A stretch of DNA of 64,000 bases from Chloroflexota bacterium (GCA_026706485.1 JAPOYR010000011.1:186001-250000), one strand, 5' to 3'; positions 10,040 through 19,966 are shown, counted from the stretch's first letter. The notes: generated by a model not told the origin, from the letters alone. Made by a program: numbers and translations.

Positions 10040-11842
10040 CTATCCGTCGGTGACGCGGAAGTTGACCTGGTGCCAGCCCTCGGCGCCGTTCGGCGCCGGA
10101 CTCTTGGGCCCCTTGGCCTGCAGTTCGCCGTCGGAGTCGGTCGCGCGCACCCGGACGAAGTGCGAGCCCGGTGTGAACTCGAATTCGCTCACCCACTGCA
10201 CCCAGGTGTGCTTGCTGATCGGCGAGGAGAGCTTCGCTTCCTTCCACTCACCGTCGCCGTCAAGCTGCACTTCGACCTTGCTGATGCCACGGTTCTGCGC
10301 CCATGCCACGCCCGCAACCGCCTGCAGGCCCGGCGCGGTGTCGAACGAGAACGGCTTCGGCACGTCGATGCGGGATTGCGTCTTGATGGGCCCTTCCTTC
10401 GACCAGCCACGCGGGATCCAGTAGCCGTCGAACCCTTCCCAGGTGGTGAGCTCGATCTCCTGCAACCATTTCGTCGCGGAGACGTAGCCGTAGAGGCCCG
10501 AGACCACCAGGCGCGCCGGAAAGCCGTGCTTGAACGGAAGCGGCTCGCCGTTCATGCCGACGGCGACCAGAACCGGGCGCCCGTCGAACGCCACCTCGCG
10601 CGGAAAGCCGGCCGAAAATCCGTCCACCGACCGACCGACGATCTGGGTGGCCTCATCCTGGATGCCGGCGCGATTGAGCACGTCGGCCAGCGGGATGCCC
10701 TGCCACTTGGCGTTGCCGATCAGACGGCCTCCAACCTCGTTGGACACGCAGCAGAGCGTGACGTAGTCCTCGTCCGTGGCCAGATCGAGCAGCTCGCGGT
10801 AGGTGAGGGAGTAGGGGCTGTCCACCAGGCCGGTGATCTTGAGCTCCCAGTCCTCAACGTCGACGCGCGGAATCGAGAACGCCGTGTCGATGCGATAGAA
10901 GTCTCGGTTTGGCGTGACCAGCGATGAGATGCCGCGCACGTCCAGCATCGTCTCCGAGGGCAGCGAGCCGGTGGCCGCCTCCACCTCGATCGGGGTGGGC
11001 GTGCCGGTCGCGGCGACGGTCGCTTCGGCCGACGCCGCCTCGGGGGCGGCCGGCGTGGCCACGGGGGCCGGAGTCGTCAGCGGAGCCTGAGTGGCGGACG
11101 GCGCGGCCGTTGCCGCCGGCGCCGGGGTTGGCGCGGGAGTCTCGGCGGCGGCAGCCGTCGCCGCTGGCGCCGGAGCGGCCGCGGCCGCTCGGCTGCGCGC
11201 AGGCGGCAGCACAATGTCATCGCGGCTGGCCACGGCAACCTTGGCGCCTTCGATCAGGTTGCGGCCAAGAACCCCGGTGACCACCGCGGCCAGCGCAACC
11301 ACCGCGCCGCTGCCGAGAAAGACTCGGCGCTGGCGCTGAAATTGAAGGTCCGCCGCCTGGTCGCCAGCCGTTGCCGCGACCGGATTCGCGCGGGTGAACC
11401 ACAGGAGCGCCACGATGGCCAGTCCCGCCGAGACTGCCGCCATGGCCACGCCGTGCGCCGGCGTCGACTGTGCGTCAAACCCATTCGCGAAGCCCGCGAG
11501 CAATCCAAACGCTGCAAAGCCCGCCACGGCAATCGGCCGGGACCGGAGGGCCACGACCCCAAGGATGAAGCCGAAGATTCCACTGAGCACGACTAGGAAG
11601 ATGACCAACGCCAGCTTGTCGCTGGTGCCGAACACGCTGATGGCGAACTCCTCCATCGCGCGCGGGCTCAGGTCCACGATCCGTCCGCTCATCGAAACGA
11701 GGAGCGACGGCAAGCCGCCGAAGATTCCGGCGTAGAGTTCGCTCACGCCCACGGCCAGCAACGCGGCCAGCAGCCCCGCCAGTCCGCCGCGTCCCCAGTA
11801 GCTCAACATGCGGGAAAACCTCCCGGCGCTCGCGTCAGCCAT
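10040..11842 (-). CDS. Membrane-anchored molybdopterin-dependent oxidoreductase (sulfite oxidase family)
   Basis: 600 residues. The N-terminal ~250 contain five predicted membrane helices; the fifth is preceded by QRRVFLG, which resembles a twin-arginine signal. A ~90-residue Ala/Pro-rich linker follows, then the sulfite-oxidase-type Mo-cofactor domain (~310-490) and a C-terminal immunoglobulin-like dimerisation domain. The Mo-binding Cys is in TLCCVSNEVGG near residue 364. The catalytic part would lie outside the membrane. Relatives reduce S- or N-oxides or oxidise sulfite; the true substrate is open. moaA at 29-30 kb supplies cofactor biosynthesis but is not linked. Confidence 0.88.
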   Translation of the reverse strand: MADASAGRFSRMLSYWGRGGLAGLLAALLAVGVSELYAGIFGGLPSLLVSMSGRIVDLSPRAMEEFAISVFGTSDKLALVIFLVVLSGIFGFILGVVALRSRPIAVAGFAAFGLLAGFANGFDAQSTPAHGVAMAAVSAGLAIVALLWFTRANPVAATAGDQAADLQFQRQRRVFLGSGAVVALAAVVTGVLGRNLIEGAKVAVASRDDIVLPPARSRAAAAAPAPAATAAAAETPAPTPAPAATAAPSATQAPLTTPAPVATPAAPEAASAEATVAATGTPTPIEVEAATGSLPSETMLDVRGISSLVTPNRDFYRIDTAFSIPRVDVEDWELKITGLVDSPYSLTYRELLDLATDEDYVTLCCVSNEVGGRLIGNAKWQGIPLADVLNRAGIQDEATQIVGRSVDGFSAGFPREVAFDGRPVLVAVGMNGEPLPFKHGFPARLVVSGLYGYVSATKWLQEIELTTWEGFDGYWIPRGWSKEGPIKTQSRIDVPKPFSFDTAPGLQAVAGVAWAQNRGISKVEVQLDGDGEWKEAKLSSPISKHTWVQWVSEFEFTPGSHFVRVRATDSDGELQAKGPKSPAPNGAEGWHQVNFRVTDG

Positions 11843-12137
11843 CCCTATCTCCTATGCAACAAGCTCTCTCGACCATTGATACGTGAATGGAGCCGGGACG
11901 GTTGCCGAATCTGCGAAAGACGTGCGCTGTCCCGGAAGAAGTGACCATCGGCGTCATCCTCGCCCTGCGGCCGCACCGGCGCGGCCATGACCCATTCTAT
12001 GGCGCGAAAGGGTGGTTCCGGCGAGCGCCGGTGCCATATCTCACGCTTGTTGCGGCGCCCGCGCTGGCCGGCGTTGACACCGCCGAGCGTCTTTGGCACG
12101 GTCGCAGCCCGCGGCCAGAGAAAGATCGGGGACTCCT

Positions 12138-12551
12138 GTGTGGACGGCTGAGATCAACTACGCGGCAATGATCGTGGCGGCCCTTGTGCCGCTCGCGGTC
12201 GGCTTCAACTGGTATTCCCTGCGGGTGTTCGGCAAGGCGTGGATGCGCCTGATCGGCAAGACCCAGGAGCAGATCGAGGCCGAGGGGAACATGGTGCGGG
12301 CGCTGGTGGTGAGCAACGTCGGCGCGCTCGTGACCTCATATCTGCTCGCGCAGATCGTGGCCTTCACCGGCGCGGAAGGATTCGGCGAGGGCTTCGTGAT
12401 CGGCATCTGGGGCGCGATTGGTCTCGTGGCCACGGCCTTCGCCTCATCCTACGTCTACGAGAACCGGCCCCGGTCGCTCTACCTGATCAACGTGGGCTAC
12501 CACGTGGTGACGCTGCCGATCATGGCGGGCATTCTGAGCGTTTGGAGCTAG
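12138..12551 (+). CDS. DUF1761 family membrane protein
   Basis: A 137-residue protein with four predicted membrane helices. The start region INYAAMIVAALVPLAVGFNWYS and FGKAWMRLIGKT match the DUF1761 family, whose members begin just before such a stretch and have unknown function. GTG 12138 is chosen on that basis; ATG 12168 is a shorter alternative and an upstream extension is not family-like. It is followed 21 bp later by the RmlD-type reductase, so the two may share a transcript, but I see no functional link. Confidence 0.75.
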   Translation: MWTAEINYAAMIVAALVPLAVGFNWYSLRVFGKAWMRLIGKTQEQIEAEGNMVRALVVSNVGALVTSYLLAQIVAFTGAEGFGEGFVIGIWGAIGLVATAFASSYVYENRPRSLYLINVGYHVVTLPIMAGILSVWS

Positions 12552-12572
12552 GCGGCGGCAGCAGGCGCTTCG

Positions 12573-13469
12573 ATGAGCGGTCGTGACGACGCCGCGCGCA
12601 CTCTGATCACCGGCGGCGGTGGGCAGCTAGCCAGCTATTTGGCCCAGCAGTTGCCGGCCGGCTCAACCGTTGCGCTGCCGCGCGCCGAACTGGACATTAC
12701 CGACGCCCCGGCGGTTGAACGTGCGTTCACAGAACACGCGCCGGCGGTCGTCATCAACACCGCCGCGTACAACCACGTGGACCAGGCTGAGACGGAGTTT
12801 GCTCGCGCGTTCGACGTCAATGCCCAAGGCCCATTGAACCTGGCACGGGCCTGCGCCGCGGCCAACGCCACGCTGGTCCACGTGAGCACCGACTACGTCT
12901 TCGGCGGACAGGCGGCGCGCGAGCCGCTGCCCGAGGACGCCCTGCCGGCGCCCCTGAGCGTCTACGGCTCCTCCAAGCTGGCCGGTGAGCACCTGGTTCG
13001 CGGCACGGGCGTCCGACACCTGATCGTGCGCACCTGCGGGCTCTACGGCTCCCGGGGCTCGGCCGTCAAGGGCGGAAACTTCGTGCGCACGATGCTGCGG
13101 CTGGCGCGGGAAGGCCGTGACCTCCACGTCGTCAACGATCAGCACTGCACCCCCTCGTATGCGCGGGACGTGGCCGAGGGGATCATCGGACTAATCGAGG
13201 CCAACGCCCGGGGAACTTTTCACGTGGTCAACAGCGGGTCCTGCACCTGGTTCGAGTTCGCCGAGGAGATCTTCGCGGCCGCCGGTCTCGCGCCCTCACT
13301 GACGCCGATCACGACGGCTGAATACCCCACGCCGGCCAGACGCCCGCCGTATTCGGTGCTGGCCACGGATCGCATGGTGGCCGTGCGCGGACATCCGCTG
13401 CGGGACTGGCGCGCCGCCGTCCGCGCCTACCTGGCTGAGTTGGGGGAGTTGGCAGACTTCGCCGAATAG
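12573..13469 (+). CDS. rfbD: dTDP-4-dehydrorhamnose reductase family protein
   Basis: 298 residues of the extended SDR/RmlD family. It has the N-terminal glycine motif GGGGQLASYLA, NTAAYNHVDQAE, the STDYVFGG substrate-loop motif, catalytic Tyr/Lys in YGSSKLAGE and VRTCGLYG. RmlD reduces dTDP-4-keto-L-rhamnose to dTDP-L-rhamnose for surface glycans. The rmlA, B and C partners are not in this window, so the gene is either an isolated member of a scattered pathway or a related NDP-sugar or methionine adenosyltransferase-beta-like protein. Confidence 0.85.
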   Translation: MSGRDDAARTLITGGGGQLASYLAQQLPAGSTVALPRAELDITDAPAVERAFTEHAPAVVINTAAYNHVDQAETEFARAFDVNAQGPLNLARACAAANATLVHVSTDYVFGGQAAREPLPEDALPAPLSVYGSSKLAGEHLVRGTGVRHLIVRTCGLYGSRGSAVKGGNFVRTMLRLAREGRDLHVVNDQHCTPSYARDVAEGIIGLIEANARGTFHVVNSGSCTWFEFAEEIFAAAGLAPSLTPITTAEYPTPARRPPYSVLATDRMVAVRGHPLRDWRAAVRAYLAELGELADFAE

Positions 13470-13485
13470 TCGCGCCTTCGGGGAG

Positions 13486-14304
13486 CTATGCGACTCGGAT
13501 GTCCAGCCGGCAGTGGTCGCTTGGCCCCCACTGCTCCGGCTCATTTAGGGCGCGCACACTGACGGAATCCGACAGGTCCCGCGACGCAAAGACATAATCC
13601 AGTTGACGCGTGGCGGTCGCCGGCGTCTGGCGATTCGAGTGAAACGTGGGGACGTTCTTGCTTCCCTTGGGCAATTCATCTGGCCAGGGATCGGCCTGCC
13701 GGCCATGCGGCGCCTGCGGTCCGACCAGCGGCACGCCAAGTGCGCCCATCCGCGTGAACACCGTCTGGTAGCGGGCCGCCCAGTAGACATCGCCATGGGG
13801 GTGATAGCCGTAGAAGCTGTTCAAGTCACCCGCCGCGAGAATCCGATGATCGCGTTCTCCGCCGATGAATGTGGACAAGTCGGAGACGACGCGGTGCGCC
13901 GTGGCGTCCGAGTAGATCCAATTGCCGACCGAAGAGTGGGGATTCTCCCACCAGGCGTACATAGAAAGCACTATGAATGGCTCGCCACCCGGCGGCGTCA
14001 CCGTGGCGGCGCTCAGCGTGCCGGGCCAACTGGCCGCGAACTCACCCCGCTCCGCCTCTGTCAGGGTCGCCGACGAGATCCAATCCACGCGGACCCGATC
14101 CGAGAGTCGGACCACGGCCGTGCGCCAGTTCCACTTTTCTCCGGATATGTCCCAGGGCGCGGGATCAATCTCGACTCGTGCCGCAACCTCCGACGGCGGC
14201 TCCGCAGCCTCCTGCAGGAGCGCCACGTCCGCGTCCATATCAAGCAGCCAACGCCAAGGCTCATTGCGGCGGGCGATGTTCCAGCAGACGATCTTGGTGG
14301 TCAT
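13486..14304 (-). CDS. Endonuclease/exonuclease/phosphatase family protein
   Basis: 272 residues with the EEP (DNase I-like) fold. The metal and catalytic motifs are all visible: CWNIA at the N-terminus, LLQEA for the metal Glu, AAGDLNSFYG for Asp/Asn, and PSDHCRLDI for the terminal Asp-His. ATG 14304 is used; a TTG six bases upstream would also work. It follows lpd by 16 bp on the same strand and is probably the last gene of the pyruvate dehydrogenase transcript, though no role in that complex is known. Substrates of this family range from DNA to phosphoinositides. Confidence 0.85.
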   Translation of the reverse strand: MTTKIVCWNIARRNEPWRWLLDMDADVALLQEAAEPPSEVAARVEIDPAPWDISGEKWNWRTAVVRLSDRVRVDWISSATLTEAERGEFAASWPGTLSAATVTPPGGEPFIVLSMYAWWENPHSSVGNWIYSDATAHRVVSDLSTFIGGERDHRILAAGDLNSFYGYHPHGDVYWAARYQTVFTRMGALGVPLVGPQAPHGRQADPWPDELPKGSKNVPTFHSNRQTPATATRQLDYVFASRDLSDSVSVRALNEPEQWGPSDHCRLDIRVA

Positions 14305-14320
14305 CGGCAAGCGCCCGCGG

Positions 14321-15748
14321 CTATCTCTGGGCCCGCCTTCGCGCCATGAAGTGCGGGCTGTCGTCGTCCAGCAGCGCCGCGGCTTCCATGATGGTTTCGG
14401 AGAGCGTGGGGTGCGGATGGACGCTCAGGGCCAGGTCGTCCGCCGTGGCCCCCATCTCGATGGCGTGGACGCACTCGCCGATCAGGTCGCCGGCGCCGCG
14501 TCCGACGATGCCGGCGCCGAGCACCAGCCGCGTTCGGGGCTCGACGACGAGCTGCGTCAGCCCCTCGATTCCGCCCAGCATGGCCGCGCGTCCCGAGGCC
14601 AGCCACGGGAAGCGGCTGACCTCCACCTCCTGGCCGCGCGCGATGGCCTCGTCTTCGGTCAGACCGCACCAGGCAATCTCCGGATCGGTGAAGACCACCG
14701 CGGGTATCGCCTGCGCGTCGAATGCCGACGCCTCGCCCGCGATCGCCTCCGCGGCCACGTGACCCTCGTGCGTCGCCTTGTGCGCCAGCATCGGCTCGCC
14801 CGCCACGTCGCCGACAGCAAGGATCGTCGGCTCGGCCGTCCGTTGCTGCGCATCGGTCTGGATAAACCCCTTGGCATCGACCTCGACGGCCGTGTGTTCC
14901 AGGCCCAGGTCGCCGCTGTTGGGCGTCCGCCCCACCGCCACCAGCACGCGATCGAACACGCGCCGCGACTGCTCCACCGACGGCCCGCTGAGCTCCACCT
15001 CGACTCGATCCGCCGCCGGTCGCAAGGCGGTGACTCGCGTGTCCAGCAAGACCTCGCGCAGCACGGCGTCCATGTGCGCCGCCAGCGGCTTCACCAGCGC
15101 CCGGTCGACACCCGGCAATAGTCCCGGCGTCATTTCGACCAGCGTCACCTGGGACCCCAGGGCCGCGTAAACCGATCCCAGCTCGAGTCCGATGTAGCCG
15201 CCGCCAACGACCAGCAGCGTGGCAGGCACCTCGTCGACGGCCAGTGCGGCGGTCGAGTCCATGACGAGCGGCGAGTCGCTGCGAAGGCCCTCGGGCGCCG
15301 CGGGCGACGAGCCCGTGGCGATGATCGCGGCGTCGAACTCGATGACTTGCGACGTTTCGCCCGTGACCTCGAGCGAGTGGGCGTCGCGGAAGCGGGCGCG
15401 CCCCTGCACGTGTCGCACTCGACGCGCCCGCGTGAGGCTGGCGAGGCCGCGCGTCTGCTTGACGACCACCTCGTCCTTCCACGCGCGCAGGCGGTCCAGG
15501 TCCACGCGCGGCGCGCCGAACGTCAGCCCCATGGCATCCGCGTCGCTCGCCGCCCGCATCACCTCCGCCGCATGCAGCAGCGCCTTGGAAGGAATGCAGC
15601 CGCGATAGAGGCACACCCCGCCGGGAAGCGCTTCCGGGTCGATCAGCGTCACGCCAAAACCCAGCTTGGCCGCGCGGAACGCCGCGGGATAGCCCCCGGG
15701 TCCGGCGCCAATCACGACGACATGGCGCCGTCCGTCTGAACTGGTCAC
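14321..15748 (-). CDS. lpdA: Dihydrolipoyl dehydrogenase (E3)
   Basis: 475 residues. FAD-binding GAGPGGYPAA at the start, the redox-active disulfide in GGVCLYRGCIPSK (the family more often has CLNVGCIPSK), a central NAD-binding motif VGGGYIGLELG, and the active-site HPHPTLSE near the C-terminus where His/Glu act as base. It reoxidises dihydrolipoamide of E2 with NAD+. The GTG start lies 6 bp after the E2 stop, so it belongs to the aceE-E2-lpd operon and is dedicated to pyruvate dehydrogenase. Confidence 0.95.
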   Translation of the reverse strand: MTSSDGRRHVVVIGAGPGGYPAAFRAAKLGFGVTLIDPEALPGGVCLYRGCIPSKALLHAAEVMRAASDADAMGLTFGAPRVDLDRLRAWKDEVVVKQTRGLASLTRARRVRHVQGRARFRDAHSLEVTGETSQVIEFDAAIIATGSSPAAPEGLRSDSPLVMDSTAALAVDEVPATLLVVGGGYIGLELGSVYAALGSQVTLVEMTPGLLPGVDRALVKPLAAHMDAVLREVLLDTRVTALRPAADRVEVELSGPSVEQSRRVFDRVLVAVGRTPNSGDLGLEHTAVEVDAKGFIQTDAQQRTAEPTILAVGDVAGEPMLAHKATHEGHVAAEAIAGEASAFDAQAIPAVVFTDPEIAWCGLTEDEAIARGQEVEVSRFPWLASGRAAMLGGIEGLTQLVVEPRTRLVLGAGIVGRGAGDLIGECVHAIEMGATADDLALSVHPHPTLSETIMEAAALLDDDSPHFMARRRAQR

Positions 15749-15754
15749 GGCGCC

Positions 15755-17068
15755 CTAGGGCTCCATCGCCAGCATCGTCGGCCGCTGGAGCGCATCGACA
15801 ACCGAGGACAGGAAGCGCGCGCCGTTGGCGCCGTCGAGCGCCCGATGATCGAACGACAGCGAGAGCGGCAGCATGAGGCGTGTTTGCATCGCGTCGTTGT
15901 GAATCGTCGCGCGTGGAACGGCGCGGCCGACGCCCAGGATGCCCACCTCGGGCGGGTTCACGATCGGGGTGAAGAATCCGGTCCCCAGCCCGCCGAGGTT
16001 GCTGATGGTGAAGGTCGCGCCCTGCATCTCGTCCGGCGTCAGCTTGCCGGCGCGCGCCCGCTCGGCAATGCCGGTCAACTCTGCCGCGATTTCGATCACG
16101 CCTTTGGTGTCCACGTCACGGATTACGGGCACCAGCAGCCCGCGCTCGGTATCGGCCGCCACGCCCAGGTGGAAGTAGCCCTTCCGCACGATCTCGCCGG
16201 CGGCCAGGTCCAGGCTGGCGTTGAGCTCGGGATGCGCCTTCAGCGTCGCCGCGACCACCGGCAGGATGAAGGCCGTGATCGTGAGCTTGGCGCCTCGGGC
16301 CGCGGCACGCGCCTTGTACTCGGCGCGCAGCGCCTCGACATCGGTCACGTCGGCCTCTTGGAACAGCGTGACGTGCGGAATCGTGGTCCACGACCGCGAT
16401 AGATTGTCGGCCAGCGTCCGTCGCAGGCGGCTCAGGCGCACGCGCTCGATGGGTCCCCATTGGGCGAAGTCGGGCAGCGGCGGCGCGATGTCCGGCGCGG
16501 GCGCCGCGGGTCGACGGCGCGCATGCGCCTTGACGTCATCCATGGAGATCCGGCCGCCAGGGCCTGAGCCCTCGACCTGGCGCACGTCCACACCGATTTC
16601 CCGCGCGAAGATCCGCACCGACGGCGCCGCGGCCACCGGCCGGCCGTCGGCCTCGACTTCGGCGTCTGCGAAGGGCGGCGCCACGTGAACGTCCGGGCCG
16701 GCGCTTGCCGGCTCCGGTTCGATCCCCGAGCGGCGCGCCGCAGCCTCGGCGCCGTCGGCGGGTGGCCCTGGCGCCTCGTCGACCTGAGGCTGGGCCTCCG
16801 ATGCCGCCTCGGCCGGCGGCGTCTCCGCGCCCTCAGGTTCCAGCGTGAGCACCGGCTCGCCCACGGCGATCGTGTCGCCCGATTTCACGTGAATTCCGGT
16901 GACGGTGCCTGCGGCGTCCGTGGGCACCTCCAACGTGGCCTTCTCGCTCTCGATCTCGATCACCGAGTCGCCGGCGTCCACCACCTGGCCCACACTCACC
17001 AGCACGCTGAGTACGTCGGCTTCTTCGATTCCCTCGCCGAGGTCCGGCAGGCGCAGGTCGACGCTCAT
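15755..17068 (-). CDS. aceF: Pyruvate dehydrogenase E2, dihydrolipoamide acetyltransferase
   Basis: 437 residues with three parts. A single N-terminal lipoyl domain (~1-78) has the lipoylated Lys in EIESEKATLEVPT. An Ala/Pro/Glu linker follows, then a peripheral-subunit-binding domain (~150-185; REIGVDVRQVEGSGPGGRISMDDV), a second linker, and the catalytic acyltransferase core ending with the active-site motif SFDHRALDGANGARFL. It moves the acetyl group from E1 to CoA. It sits between aceE (43 bp upstream) and lpd (6 bp downstream), which supports pyruvate rather than branched-chain keto acids as substrate. Confidence 0.94.
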   Translation of the reverse strand: MSVDLRLPDLGEGIEEADVLSVLVSVGQVVDAGDSVIEIESEKATLEVPTDAAGTVTGIHVKSGDTIAVGEPVLTLEPEGAETPPAEAASEAQPQVDEAPGPPADGAEAAARRSGIEPEPASAGPDVHVAPPFADAEVEADGRPVAAAPSVRIFAREIGVDVRQVEGSGPGGRISMDDVKAHARRRPAAPAPDIAPPLPDFAQWGPIERVRLSRLRRTLADNLSRSWTTIPHVTLFQEADVTDVEALRAEYKARAAARGAKLTITAFILPVVAATLKAHPELNASLDLAAGEIVRKGYFHLGVAADTERGLLVPVIRDVDTKGVIEIAAELTGIAERARAGKLTPDEMQGATFTISNLGGLGTGFFTPIVNPPEVGILGVGRAVPRATIHNDAMQTRLMLPLSLSFDHRALDGANGARFLSSVVDALQRPTMLAMEP

Positions 17069-17111
17069 GGCCGGCGCCGCACGTCGCCCGCACCCGGGTC
17101 TGTCGCTCGCA

Positions 17112-19811
17112 TCAGCTCAGCCGCGGATTCGGTTTCTCGGCGTCGATGCCCAGGTCCTCGATCGCCTCGGATACCAGTTCACTGTCAATTCGGCTTTCTC
17201 GCGCCAGCGCGTGCAGCGTCGCCAGAGTCACGAAGCGAGCATCAACCTCGAAGAAGTCGCGCAGGGCCGCGCGCGTATCGCTGCGCCCGAAACCGTCGGT
17301 GCCCAGCGCCACCAGCCGACCCGGAACCCATTTGGCAATCAGGTCCGGCAGCGACTTCATGTAGTCGGAGGCGGCCACGACCACGTCGGGCGCATTCGCC
17401 AGGCAATTTGCCACGTATGACGTGCGCGGCGTCCGGTCTGGATGCAGCATGTTCCAGCGGTCGGCGTCCAGCGCCTCCCGGCGCAGCTCGGTGTAGCTCG
17501 TCACCGACCACACGTCCGCCGCCACGCCGTAACGCGCCGCCAACATCTCCTGCGCCTCGAGCACCTCGTTGAGGATCGCGCCGCTTCCCAACAGCGTGGC
17601 GCGCGGCTGGCCGGGCGCCGCATCGGCGGCACGCAGGCGATACATGCCCTTGAGAATGCCCTCCCGCACTCCGTCGTCCGCCGGCAGGCTCGGGTGCGGA
17701 TACGCCTCGTTGCCCAGGGTGAGGTAGTAGAACACGTCCTCATCCTGCTCGTGCATGCGGCGGATGCCCTCGCGGATGATCACCGCGATTTCATAGGCAA
17801 ACGCGGGATCGTAGGCCAGGCACGTCGGCACCACCGAAAACAAGAGATGGCTGTGGCCGTCCTGGTGCTGCAAGCCTTCGCCCGCCAACGTCGTCCGTCC
17901 CGCGGTGGCGCCCAACAGGAATCCACGCGTCCTTGCATCGGCCGCGGCCCAGACAAGGTCGCCAACGCGCTGAAAGCCGAACATCGAGTAGTAGATGAAG
18001 AACGGCAATGTAGCGACGCCATAGGTCGCGTGGGAAGTCCCGGCGGCGATAAACGAGCTCATCGCTCCCGCCTCGGCGATCCCTTCCTCCAGGATCTGGC
18101 CGTCGGTGGCCTCCTTGTAGTAGAGGAGCGACGCCGAATCGACCGGCTCATAGAGCTGTCCCACGGCCGAGTAGATGCCGACCTGACGGAACAGCGCCTC
18201 CATGCCGAAGGTGCGGGCTTCGTCGGGCACGATCGGAACGACGCGCGGACCCAGCGCCGGATCGCGCAGCAGTTTGGACAGCATGCGCACGAACGCCATG
18301 GTCGTGGAGGCGGGCCGCTCGCTCCCGGCCTCGAATTCGGCGAAGCCGTCTGCCGGCGGAGTCGAGATCTGGCTCTTCTCCGCCCGGCGCATGGGCATGA
18401 ATCCGCCGAGCTCCTCGCGGCGGACGGTCAGATAGCGGACTTCGCGACTGTCGGGCCCCGGGCGGTAAAGCGGGGCGCGACCGAGGTCCTCATCGGAAAT
18501 CGGGATCTTGAAACGATCGCGGAACGTCAGCAGCTCGTCCTCGTTCAGCTGCTTCTGCTGATGCGTCACGTTGCGGCCTTCGCCGGCCTCGCCGAGCCCG
18601 TAGCCCTTGATCGTGCGGGCCAGCACGACCGTCGGGGCGCCCTTATGGCGCACGGCCGCATTGAAGGCTGCGTAGACCTTGCGCGCGTCGTGTCCGCCAA
18701 GGTTCATTCGCACCAGCTCGTCGTCGCTGCGGTCGGCCACCATGGCCAACAGCCGCTCATCCACCCCGTAGAAGTTCTCGCGGATGTAGGCCCCGCCGGC
18801 CACGCTGTATTTCTGGTACTCACCGTCGACGATTTGACCCGCGCGGCGGGTGAGCAGGCCGTCGCGATCGTTCGCGAACAGCTCGTCCCAATCGCGGCCC
18901 CACAGGACCTTGATCACGTTCCAGCCGGCGCCGCGAAACAGCCCTTCCAACTCCTGCACGATGTTGCCATTGCCGCGCACCGGGCCGTCCAGACGCTGCA
19001 GGTTGCAGTTGACCACCCAGGTGAGGTTGTCCAGGTACTCGCGCCCGGCGAGGGAGATTGCCGCGATGGTCTCCGGCGCGTCGGCTTCGCCGTCGCCCAC
19101 GAAGGCCCACACCCGCTGGTCGGAGGGCTGCTTCAGCCCCCGATCCTCCAGGTAGCGCATGAACCGCGCCTGGTAGATCGACATCAGCGGGCCCAAGCCC
19201 ATGGACACTGTGGGGAACTGCCAGAAATCGGGCATGAGCCAGGGATGCGGGTACGACGAGACGCCGCCGCTGGGCATGAGCTCACGCCGAAAGTCGTGGA
19301 TTTGCTCGGCGGTCAGTCGACCCTCGAGATACGCCCGCGCATAGATGCCCGGCGCCGCGTGGCCCTGGAAATAGATGATGTCCGGCCCCTCGGGGTGATC
19401 CGGCCCGCGGAAGAAGTGGTTGAAGCCGACCTCGTAGAGCGTCGCCGCCGACGCATAGGTGGAGATGTGCCCGCCGATGCCGTCTGCCTCGCGATTCGCG
19501 GCCACCACCATGGCCATCGCGTTCCAGCGAATGATGCTGCGAATCTGCCATTCGAGCGCCTCATCGCCGGGATAGGCCGGCTCGCGCTCCGGCGGAATGG
19601 AGTTGGCATAGGGCGTGCGCGCGGTGACCGGTAGCACGCCGCCGGCTCGCTGCGCGTGGATCTGCAACTCGCGCAGCAACTCACGCACGCGCTCGTTGCC
19701 GGATAGCCGCCGCACGTCGTGCAGCGCGTCCAGCCAGTCTCGCGTCTCGACCGCGTCAGCGCCCTGACCGCCGTTCAAGACGCCGTCGCGGTGGGTGTCT
19801 AGCTGTGCCAT
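17112..19811 (-). CDS. aceE: Pyruvate dehydrogenase E1, homodimeric type
   Basis: 899 residues, the usual length of the single-chain E. coli-type E1. It has the ThDP/Mg motif GDGEADAPETIAAIS...NCNLQRLDGPVRGN in the first half, the early RWNAMAMVVAANR region and the GEGLQHQDGHSH loop in the second half. It decarboxylates pyruvate and acetylates the lipoyl arm of E2. Head of the aceE-E2-lpd block; lipA and lipB, needed to lipoylate E2, lie directly upstream on the same strand, separated by 155 bp that may carry a promoter. Confidence 0.97.
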   Translation of the reverse strand: MAQLDTHRDGVLNGGQGADAVETRDWLDALHDVRRLSGNERVRELLRELQIHAQRAGGVLPVTARTPYANSIPPEREPAYPGDEALEWQIRSIIRWNAMAMVVAANREADGIGGHISTYASAATLYEVGFNHFFRGPDHPEGPDIIYFQGHAAPGIYARAYLEGRLTAEQIHDFRRELMPSGGVSSYPHPWLMPDFWQFPTVSMGLGPLMSIYQARFMRYLEDRGLKQPSDQRVWAFVGDGEADAPETIAAISLAGREYLDNLTWVVNCNLQRLDGPVRGNGNIVQELEGLFRGAGWNVIKVLWGRDWDELFANDRDGLLTRRAGQIVDGEYQKYSVAGGAYIRENFYGVDERLLAMVADRSDDELVRMNLGGHDARKVYAAFNAAVRHKGAPTVVLARTIKGYGLGEAGEGRNVTHQQKQLNEDELLTFRDRFKIPISDEDLGRAPLYRPGPDSREVRYLTVRREELGGFMPMRRAEKSQISTPPADGFAEFEAGSERPASTTMAFVRMLSKLLRDPALGPRVVPIVPDEARTFGMEALFRQVGIYSAVGQLYEPVDSASLLYYKEATDGQILEEGIAEAGAMSSFIAAGTSHATYGVATLPFFIYYSMFGFQRVGDLVWAAADARTRGFLLGATAGRTTLAGEGLQHQDGHSHLLFSVVPTCLAYDPAFAYEIAVIIREGIRRMHEQDEDVFYYLTLGNEAYPHPSLPADDGVREGILKGMYRLRAADAAPGQPRATLLGSGAILNEVLEAQEMLAARYGVAADVWSVTSYTELRREALDADRWNMLHPDRTPRTSYVANCLANAPDVVVAASDYMKSLPDLIAKWVPGRLVALGTDGFGRSDTRAALRDFFEVDARFVTLATLHALARESRIDSELVSEAIEDLGIDAEKPNPRLS

Positions 19812-19966
19812 GGGCTCCGCCTAGAGACTACGCAAGGGTAGTACGCCCGGCGCTGGGCGCTTTGCGAACTGCCAGACGGTCGGCATTGGCCTGGCGCTTC
19901 ACGCGGCCGCTCGGCCGCAGCGAGGCGCCTCCGGCGGGACAAGCGTGCCACGCCGGGCTCGGTTGT

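Noticed and set aside
11843-12137. Possible RNA gene in the divergent spacer between the molybdoenzyme and DUF1761 genes
   Set aside because: Only an imperfect GGTTCCGGCG/CGCCGGTGCC hairpin (12014-12033) is visible, which looks like a decayed intergenic repeat; no tRNA or riboswitch signature is seen.
17442-19634. 730-codon open frame on the plus strand opposite aceE
   Set aside because: His/Arg/Gln-rich shadow frame, produced by GC-rich codon bias of the real aceE gene.
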